Of a DNA stretch of 23,955 nt, positions 15,512-23,955 are shown in pieces (within the stretch, counting starts at the first letter, position 1; every line of letters begins with the position of its first letter). Below the pieces are notes generated by a model. It worked only from the letters and a program-made list of their open reading frames with translations. It was not told the origin of the DNA and made no database searches. Made by a program: the position numbers and the translations under genes. The stretch lies in NCBI GenBank assembly GCA_004377245.1, contig SOIK01000014.1, forward strand, positions 1 through 23,955, given 5' to 3'. The stretch comes from Sulfurovum sp. GTDB lineage: Bacteria > Campylobacterota > Campylobacteria > Campylobacterales > Sulfurovaceae.

Positions 15512-15517
15512 ATTATA
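15512..15517 (-). promoter_or_regulatory. Sigma-70 -10 box of the DAHP synthase gene
   Basis: ATTATA at 15512-15517 reads TATAAT on the minus strand, about 48 bp upstream of the ATG at 15464. The upstream side is T-rich with no strong -35 box, as is usual in this clade. Transcription would start near 15505 and give a leader of about 40 nt with AAGGA before the start codon. Confidence 0.65.
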
Positions 15518-15622
15518 GCTTAAAACGTATGAAAAGAATATGGATAATAGAGATATACAAAAAATATTTTAAATATTTTCATATTTTGAGGTAAATTTAA
15601 GAATAAATGTGCATTTTCACAT

Positions 15623-15642
15623 GGTGAATAAGTTGTGAATAA
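15623..15642 (-). promoter_or_regulatory. Two tandem DnaA-box-like 9-mers in an AT-rich gap
   Basis: On the minus strand TTATTCACA (complement of 15634-15642) is followed by TTATTCACC (complement of 15623-15631), 11 bp apart start to start and in the same orientation. Both carry the ATTCAC core described for Campylobacterota DnaA boxes, and the first fits the E. coli TTATNCACA consensus. A third, weaker match (TTTTCACAT, 15614-15622) faces the other way. A very AT-rich stretch (about 15545-15610) lies alongside. It could be a DnaA-regulated site, a DnaA-titration site or, less likely, part of an origin. Confidence 0.4.
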
Positions 15643-15680
15643 CTCATATTAAAAAATGCAACCCGTGTTTTAGGGACTCA

Positions 15681-16388
15681 TTACTTTTTGACAATAAAAG
15701 TAACAAAATTTGCCCATTGAAAAACAGTATCCACACTTTTAAATCCAGCATCTTTACACATCTGTATATTTTCTTTTATGGTAAAAGGGATGAGTACATT
15801 TTCCAAGGCTTCTCTCTTTTGTGCTATCTCATATTCACTGTACCCCTGCTCTTTTTTATAATCATAATACGTATCTATCATCTGTTTATCAAGCTTCTTG
15901 TCATCAAAAACAACTTTCTCAGAGAAGATAAACACTCCATCATCATTCATCCCGTCATAAATCTTCTTCACCAGTTCCAAACGTTGCATAGGGCGGATAA
16001 ACTGTAGGGTATAGTTAGAAACCACCACATCTTCATTCTCATAATTATAGGTCAACATATCTGCGAGTTCCAACTCAATATTGGCACCAAAAGCCTGGCA
16101 CTTCTGCTGAGCTCTGTCTAGCATCGCCTGAGAGTTATCTAACCCTTTAAGTTGCATCTTCGTATCCATCTTACTGTGTAAGTCAAGTAAGAACTTTGCC
16201 GTAGAAGAACCTAGATCAAGCACTTTCTTACCATCAGCTTGCTCTGACAATATCAATGAAATAACCAATTTCCGTACCTCATCGTAAAAAGGCACAGAAC
16301 GGGTAAGCATATCATCAAAAACAGAAGCCACAGCTTCATCAAACTCAAACATTTTTTCTATGGGTTGTTTAAATACTTTATCTTTCAT
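15681..16388 (-). CDS. cmoA: Carboxy-S-adenosyl-L-methionine synthase
   Basis: The enzyme makes carboxy-SAM from SAM and prephenate; CmoB uses it to form the 5-oxyacetyl group on wobble uridine 34 of certain tRNAs. The 235-residue protein aligns along its length with E. coli CmoA as I know it: [20 protein letters not shown] near the N-terminus, the SAM-binding motif [13 protein letters not shown], the acidic loop [48 protein letters not shown] and [21 protein letters not shown] generic methyltransferase is the alternative, but these stretches are CmoA-specific. No cmoB lies in the window. It is the last gene of the leftward operon, 53 bp after the hydrolase gene, and has no obvious Shine-Dalgarno site. 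Confidence 0.92.
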   Translation of the reverse strand: MKDKVFKQPIEKMFEFDEAVASVFDDMLTRSVPFYDEVRKLVISLILSEQADGKKVLDLGSSTAKFLLDLHSKMDTKMQLKGLDNSQAMLDRAQQKCQAFGANIELELADMLTYNYENEDVVVSNYTLQFIRPMQRLELVKKIYDGMNDDGVFIFSEKVVFDDKKLDKQMIDTYYDYKKEQGYSEYEIAQKREALENVLIPFTIKENIQMCKDAGFKSVDTVFQWANFVTFIVKK

Positions 16389-16441
16389 GCTGTCATTTTA
16401 TCAAAAAGTTATGTATAACTAGCCTTACAGCAATAGAGTCT

Positions 16442-17206
16442 TTATTTTAAAAAAGTCTGTAAAACATGATAATAACGATCATCACGTAAAATAGTGTTAT
16501 GCCCAACACCTTCAATGATCTTCACATCCACTTTTGAAGCAGGAAAAGCATCTATAAGTTTTTGAGAATGTTTCATTGTAATAACACTGTCTTTTTCTGC
16601 GATCAACACTAATGTCTTTGCTTTAATATCTTTGGCTCTGGCAACGGAATCATATTTATCCTTAAGCAATATCGACATGGGATAAAGAGGAAATCTCTCT
16701 TGTACCATACTCTGTGCGCTATCATACGCTGTGATCAATACCAATTTTTCAATATCTCTTTTAGATGCCAGGTAGGTAGCCACACCGCTCCCTAAACTTC
16801 GACCAAATACACTAATATCACTATGTTTGGATTTAATTTGATCAAAAATAGTGAGGGCATCAGAGTAGAGTCCTTTTTCACTTGGTTCGCCACTGCTTCC
16901 ACCATACCCTCTGTAGTTCACAAGATAGACTGTATGTTCAGGGAAGAATCTATCAAAGGCAAAAGCACTTAATGCAACGGTATCACCATTACCTCCAAAG
17001 TAGAGTATAGCTTTCTCTTTTTTATCATTCACTACGATAACATTGATGGATTCTTTATCATTATGGAAGATGATCTCATTAAATACATGTTTTATTTTAT
17101 CAGTTGGGGCATAGAGAAAATCTCTTTGATTTATAAAAAATAAAATTCCAAAAGCTATATAGGCAAGCAATAGTAACTTGATTAAGGCAATTAGAAATTT
17201 TTTCAT
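16442..17206 (-). CDS. Alpha/beta hydrolase, membrane-anchored (ABHD17/BEM46-like)
   Basis: This 254-residue protein has an N-terminal hydrophobic segment at about 4-24 (FLIALIKLLLLAYIAFGILFF), either an anchor or an uncleaved signal. The hydrolase fold follows: YFGGNGDTV (oxyanion region), VNYRGYGGSSGEPSE, nucleophile S137 in VFGRSLGSGVA, D206 in AEKDSVI and H236 in GVGHNTIL. The catalytic triad is thus complete. Family members are serine esterases or thioesterases of mostly unknown substrate. Its stop codon is 53 bp before cmoA, and its start lies 1 bp after the ribF stop, so it is translated from within the same transcript. A specific substrate cannot be inferred. Confidence 0.85.
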   Translation of the reverse strand: MKKFLIALIKLLLLAYIAFGILFFINQRDFLYAPTDKIKHVFNEIIFHNDKESINVIVVNDKKEKAILYFGGNGDTVALSAFAFDRFFPEHTVYLVNYRGYGGSSGEPSEKGLYSDALTIFDQIKSKHSDISVFGRSLGSGVATYLASKRDIEKLVLITAYDSAQSMVQERFPLYPMSILLKDKYDSVARAKDIKAKTLVLIAEKDSVITMKHSQKLIDAFPASKVDVKIIEGVGHNTILRDDRYYHVLQTFLK

Positions 17207-17207
17207 T

Positions 17208-18008
17208 TTACATTACTCTTGCTTGAGAAATATCCTCTTCTATCTGCTCTTTTAACACATTTAATCCATCAAACTTCTGATTTTTACGGATAAATGCAAC
17301 AAACTCGATCAAAACCGTACCACTTACTTCACCGATATCTTTGTCTATCACATGCGTCTCAACAGCATAAGAGCCATCTGTAGTCACACGATGCCCTAAA
17401 AAACTCACACTGGCGAACCATTCATTCCCAATCTTGGTTCGTGTAGCATAGACACCTTCTAAAGGAAGTTGGTAATGATCTACATGAAGGTTAAGTGTAG
17501 GGACAAGTTCTTTTTTACCAAGTCCCTGTCCAGCAATCACTTCACCATCTATACAATACCTTCTACCTAGTAGCTTATTGGCCATCTCTACCTTGCCTTC
17601 TCGCAAATATGCTTTGATAGTACGAGAGTGAACAGGTATGCCTTCTATACTTACCTCTTTTACAATACAGACTTCTCCATCAAAAAGTTCATCCAAATGC
17701 TCTGCATTACCCGCTTTTTCTTTACCAAAAGCAAAATCATACCCTACGATGATCTTTTCCAAATGAGGAAAATCCTCTTTTAATTTGTTTACAAATGCTT
17801 TAGGTGTCAGCAACTTCACTTTATCAAAATGATAAAAACAGCATATTTTGGATGTATAAAGTGAACGCTTGTAACCAGGGGTTAAGTATCCACTATTTCG
17901 TTCTATGATTACGATAGCATCTGCCTGATCGATGAGTGTTTGATGAGCGATATGTATGCCATCAAAAGAGCCTATGGCGATACTTTTTATTATATTGTTA
18001 ACTTTCAA
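17208..18008 (-). CDS. ribF: Bifunctional riboflavin kinase / FAD synthetase
   Basis: The enzyme phosphorylates riboflavin to FMN and adenylylates FMN to FAD. The 266-residue protein starts with the FAD-synthetase nucleotidyltransferase domain (GSFDGIHIAH at residues 13-22, then IVGYDFAFGKEKAGN and SRTIKAYLREGKVEMANKLLGR). It ends with the riboflavin-kinase barrel (YCIDGEVIAGQGLGKKELVPTLNL, EGVYATR, VETHVID). It is shorter than the usual length of about 310, because the N-terminal domain lacks some loops, and the expected FPT(A)N of the kinase reads VPTLN. The start appears to be TTG at 18008, 17 bp after the tlyA stop, with only a weak ribosome-binding site; no ATG is available. It follows tlyA as in C. 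jejuni. Confidence 0.93.
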   Translation of the reverse strand: MKVNNIIKSIAIGSFDGIHIAHQTLIDQADAIVIIERNSGYLTPGYKRSLYTSKICCFYHFDKVKLLTPKAFVNKLKEDFPHLEKIIVGYDFAFGKEKAGNAEHLDELFDGEVCIVKEVSIEGIPVHSRTIKAYLREGKVEMANKLLGRRYCIDGEVIAGQGLGKKELVPTLNLHVDHYQLPLEGVYATRTKIGNEWFASVSFLGHRVTTDGSYAVETHVIDKDIGEVSGTVLIEFVAFIRKNQKFDGLNVLKEQIEEDISQARVM

Positions 18009-18025
18009 TTTTTAATTTCTACTTT

Positions 18026-21326
<3,301 letters not shown>

Positions 21327-21330
21327 TACC

Positions 21331-22470
21331 TTACAACATTGCTTCCAAAACTGTTAAGGCCTGCTGATGCTCTGTCACATCATGACACCGAACGATACTA
21401 GCCCCATTTTCCACAGCTTTCAAATGAATGGCCAAAGTTCCCGGCAAACGTTCTTCTGTGGGTGTAGGGATAATCTTATCTATCATCAACTTTCTACTGG
21501 CGCCTATGAGTACTTCACAGCCAAAGTGCGTAAAGTGGTTCAGGTTTTTAATCAAAGTAAGATTATGTTCTAAGGTTTTTCCAAAGCCTATGCCTACATC
21601 AAGTATGATATTTTCTCTGCTAAGTCCCAATGCTTCACACTTAGCAAGGCGTTCTTCGAAAAATGTACTTACCTCAACCATGACATCTTCATACTGAGGG
21701 TTTTTTTGCATCGTTTGTGGTGTACCTTGCATATGCATGATGCAGAGTTTGGCATCATATTTGACTGCTAGTTTAATGATGGCTTCATCACTTGCCCCGG
21801 TGATATCATTAATGAGGGTAAATCCACTTTGGAGTGCATACTCCACAACGGAAGGAGTATAGCTATCTACAGAAAAAGTCGCTTTTTCATAAAGTTTTTT
21901 AGACTTGATGGCATCACAGATAGGTTGGATACGTTCCAATTCTATTCCTGTACTCACTGGAGTGGAACCTGGACGGCTGGAGACTGCACCGATGTCTATG
22001 ATGTCTGCACCATCTTCTATCATCTTTTCACATTGAGAAACGGCATCATCTGCGACAAACCTACTGCCTTCAAAAAAACTGTCATCGTTGGCATTTATGA
22101 CACCCATGATCTGTGTCGGATAACGTTTTGTAGAAAGGAATTTTTTAAGTTCTGTGGCGACAGTTTTAAGTCCAAAAGGTTGTGCCAACTCTTTACGGGA
22201 AAGCAGTTCCATGTGCTTTTTAGTCCCTATCAAGATACAATCATAAGTAGGTTTCTCACAGAGTATCACACCACCAGGAACAGCAAGTTCCGCACCGATG
22301 CTCAAAGCATCTTGTTTGAGAATGTTTGCTGCGGGAGTTTTAAGGTCTTTGATGAAAAAGTAAAGCAGCTCCATCTTCTTTGCCATGATGCTTACACCAC
22401 CACTCTCTACACCAAGTGCTTTAAGGGCTGATTTTTTATCTGTGATGTTACCAAGTTGATATATATTCAT
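21331..22470 (-). CDS. folP: Dihydropteroate synthase with N-terminal extension
   Basis: The enzyme joins p-aminobenzoate to 6-hydroxymethyl-dihydropterin diphosphate in folate synthesis and is the sulfonamide target. At 379 residues it is about 100 longer than E. coli FolP because of an N-terminal domain (residues 1-115) without recognisable motifs; long FolP proteins are usual in Campylobacterota. The barrel carries TQIMGVINANDDSFFEGSRF (where most bacteria have MGILNVTPDSF), ADIIDIGAVSSRPGSTPV, LINDITGASDE, CIMHMQGTPQTMQKNPQY, ILDVGIGFGKTLEHNL and IGASRK. All substrate-contact stretches are present, so it should be active despite the altered first loop. It lies 28 bp after holB and 4 bp before the sanA-like gene. 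Confidence 0.94.
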   Translation of the reverse strand: MNIYQLGNITDKKSALKALGVESGGVSIMAKKMELLYFFIKDLKTPAANILKQDALSIGAELAVPGGVILCEKPTYDCILIGTKKHMELLSRKELAQPFGLKTVATELKKFLSTKRYPTQIMGVINANDDSFFEGSRFVADDAVSQCEKMIEDGADIIDIGAVSSRPGSTPVSTGIELERIQPICDAIKSKKLYEKATFSVDSYTPSVVEYALQSGFTLINDITGASDEAIIKLAVKYDAKLCIMHMQGTPQTMQKNPQYEDVMVEVSTFFEERLAKCEALGLSRENIILDVGIGFGKTLEHNLTLIKNLNHFTHFGCEVLIGASRKLMIDKIIPTPTEERLPGTLAIHLKAVENGASIVRCHDVTEHQQALTVLEAML

Positions 22471-22498
22471 ATAGTTCCCTATAGGTTTGTGATATATT

Positions 22499-23119
22499 TT
22501 ACCGTTTTTTTCTCGCTAATAGTTTCAAAAGCAATGTATTTAACACAAACTGAGGCGGAGATCCTACATCCAGTGCAAGAAATGCATTTGAAAACAGCGT
22601 GAGTGTTTTTTCATCTAAGTCATAACTTTGTGAACAGATAGCCTCTTTGCTAATGCGTTCTACTAGAAGTTTCATCGCTTTGGTATCTGTACGTTTATGT
22701 GTTTGTATAAACTCATACACTGTAGCCAAAGAGAGTTGACCTAATTCTAATCCTAACATCTCTTCTTCTCTCTCTTCACTAAGCACCGTAATAGGTAACC
22801 GTGAGCGTATGGTATCTAAGATAGTCGCCTTGCTTGGCGTAAGGATGATGAACTCTTTTTTAGGTGGAGGCTCTTCTATGACTTTTAGGAGTTTGTTTTG
22901 TACTATAGGAGAAAATGTTTTAGCTGCAAGGATGATGACGGTAGTCTCTTCACTTGCCATGTATGCTTTTTCTATAGCAAGTTTCGCATCTTCAACCAAA
23001 AAAGTATCTTCTTTAACGATTTTAACGAAACGTTCCGTTGTTTTTGACGCTTCAAGTTTAGCTATAGTACCTTCTATGTCACTTGTGATGAGGACTTGGC
23101 TAATTAATGCGATACTCAT
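22499..23119 (-). CDS. holB: DNA polymerase III delta-prime subunit, short form
   Basis: The 206-residue protein is a reduced clamp-loader delta' subunit. Visible family stretches are VIILAAKTFSPIVQNKLLKVIEEPPP and FIILTPSKATILDTIRSRLPI; the last corresponds to the SRC motif with its arginine finger, but the cysteine is replaced. The N-terminal P-loop and zinc module found in gamma/tau and in longer delta' proteins are missing. The C-terminal domain is short. E. coli HolB has 334 residues. The identification relies on these motifs and on the hobA-holB-folP order seen in C. jejuni (Cj0583-Cj0585). Its ATG overlaps the hobA stop by 4 nt (ATGA). The hobA-holB coupling places an initiation factor and a clamp-loader part in one translational unit. 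Confidence 0.85.
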   Translation of the reverse strand: MSIALISQVLITSDIEGTIAKLEASKTTERFVKIVKEDTFLVEDAKLAIEKAYMASEETTVIILAAKTFSPIVQNKLLKVIEEPPPKKEFIILTPSKATILDTIRSRLPITVLSEEREEEMLGLELGQLSLATVYEFIQTHKRTDTKAMKLLVERISKEAICSQSYDLDEKTLTLFSNAFLALDVGSPPQFVLNTLLLKLLARKKR

Positions 23120-23664
23120 GACTCTAAATCTAAGTCTCCAAAGAGTGCTTCTGAAAGCGTCATATCAAAAAGTTTATAGAGTTGTAAGAGTTTAATATCC
23201 AAAAGGGGGTCAGAACTTCGAAAGGCAAAACTGTTTTGTACCTCTTCATCCATCACCCATAAAAAACTATCTTCATTTCTATAAGCTAATTTTGTATAAG
23301 AATGATCTCCTTTACCAATATACCAAATATAGTATCCATTAGGATAAGAGATATCCAACATATCTTCAAGTAATTGTAACTCTTGTGTAGAAGTTAAGTT
23401 CTGCAAATTTGGAAAAATGTCAATAAGTTGGTAAAAAGGTAAAAGCGGTCTGTTTTTACGTAAATTATTGATACTATTTAAAATATATTTACCGAACCAT
23501 TTATGTGATTCATCAGTAACGACAAGTACCGTCTTCCCTTCAAGCACTTGAGAAGCAGCACTTTTAACTAGAGGTGCCCACTCATAACGATACTCTTCCA
23601 TCCACGAGAAACATGTTTCTTCTTCCCGTATGGTTTCGAGTGTCCACTTTAAGAGTTGTTGCAT
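23116..23664 (-). CDS. hobA: HobA, DnaA-binding replication-initiation factor
   Basis: This is a 182-residue protein typical of Campylobacterota. In H. pylori the tetrameric HobA (HP1230) binds DnaA domain I and promotes DnaA assembly at oriC, replacing DiaA of enterics, with the same SIS-like fold. Recognisable stretches are LLKWTLETIREEETCFSWMEEYRYEW at the N-terminus (two short pieces of it are most conserved: LETIREE and SWMEEYR), VLVVTDESHKWFGKYIL, NNLRKNRPLLPFY and YYIWYIGKGDHSYTKLA. It lies 4 bp after lysC and overlaps holB by 4 nt. Identification rests on my memory of the family and on the lysC-hobA-holB synteny; this gene is a good clade marker for the window. Confidence 0.92.
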   Translation of the reverse strand: MQQLLKWTLETIREEETCFSWMEEYRYEWAPLVKSAASQVLEGKTVLVVTDESHKWFGKYILNSINNLRKNRPLLPFYQLIDIFPNLQNLTSTQELQLLEDMLDISYPNGYYIWYIGKGDHSYTKLAYRNEDSFLWVMDEEVQNSFAFRSSDPLLDIKLLQLYKLFDMTLSEALFGDLDLES

Positions 23665-23668
23665 CGAT

Positions 23669-23955
23669 TTACTTATCTAACCCATACGCTTCATGAAGTG
23701 TACGAATGGCAAGTTCTCCGTACTTATCATCTATCACCATAGAGATTTTGATCTCAGATGTTGAGATCATTTGGATGTTAATGTTACTTTTTGCAAGCAC
23801 AGTAAAGGCTGTAGCAGCTACACCAGAATGAGACTTCATACCTACACCTACTACTGAAACTTTACATACATGTTCATCAAAGTCCATACCTTGTATGTCG
23901 TGGTCAAAGCTTGCCATCAGTTTTTTTGCATGTTCATGATCACTGTGGGGTACAG
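23669..23955 (-). CDS. lysC: Aspartate kinase, C-terminal ACT region (5' part outside window)
   Basis: The minus-strand frame is open to the window edge, so the coding part here is about 94 codons and the start is not visible; an internal ATG at 23917 is not the true start. It holds the end of one ACT domain and most of the last one: [25 protein letters not shown] (short key piece [15 protein letters not shown]), then [20 protein letters not shown] and the end [13 protein letters not shown]. This is the regulatory part of aspartate kinase, which phosphorylates aspartate at the start of lysine, threonine and methionine synthesis and is feedback-inhibited through ACT domains. Its stop lies 4 bp before hobA, matching C. 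jejuni lysC (Cj0582). Confidence 0.95.
   Translation of the reverse strand, partial: VPHSDHEHAKKLMASFDHDIQGMDFDEHVCKVSVVGVGMKSHSGVAATAFTVLAKSNINIQMISTSEIKISMVIDDKYGELAIRTLHEAYGLDK

Noticed and set aside
16389..16441. Separate promoter for cmoA (TAAAAT close to the ATG, or TATACA further up)
   Set aside because: The boxes are weak and badly spaced. Read-through from the upstream operon is as likely.

Overview
The window is an AT-rich bacterial chromosome segment from a member of the Campylobacterota (Epsilonproteobacteria), most likely a Sulfurovum/Sulfurimonas-type organism. The assignment rests on gene content and order, not on a search. HobA, the clade-specific DnaA-binding protein, is present. 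The order fur-lysS-glyA-DUF1882-(…)-SPOR-(trpE)-aroE matches the Campylobacter jejuni Cj0400-Cj0405 neighbourhood as I remember it, and lysC-hobA-holB-folP-(sanA)-ligA-tlyA-ribF-…-cmoA matches the Cj0582-Cj0590 neighbourhood.

Plus-strand half (1-14066): the 3' end of fur; lysS; glyA; a DUF1882 protein; a cell-shape/envelope module (membrane-anchored M23 peptidase, bactofilin, RND permease) that sits inside the otherwise conserved block; a SPOR-domain membrane protein; anthranilate synthase component I (trpE) directly followed by aroE; then an OmpR-type response regulator and its histidine kinase, which resemble the acid-responsive ArsRS type. A strong inverted repeat at 14073-14115 serves as a shared terminator where the two halves converge.

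Minus-strand half (23955-14115, transcribed leftwards): lysC (5' part outside the window), hobA, holB, folP, sanA-like, ligA, tlyA, ribF, an alpha/beta hydrolase and cmoA. Most of these are packed with 4-nt overlaps or gaps of a few bases. A 216-bp AT-rich gap with two tandem DnaA-box-like 9-mers follows, then a class II DAHP synthase with its own promoter. DAHP synthase, aroE and trpE are the first, a middle and the first branch-point step of aromatic amino-acid synthesis.

The most unusual signal is a family of three dispersed structured repeats in intergenic gaps: 321-397 (+), 3384-3460 (-) and 12725-12848 (-). Each ends in a tetranucleotide GTAG/GTTG immediately followed by a 10-bp stem with a TTT loop and then CGT. 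The stem sequences differ strongly between copies, but every base pair is preserved. This is the architecture of REP elements mobilised by RAYT-type Y1 transposases. One copy separates the response regulator from the kinase and leaves the kinase start directly behind an in-frame stop codon with no visible ribosome-binding site. A fourth, unrelated-looking structured gap (1960-2060) lies between lysS and glyA.
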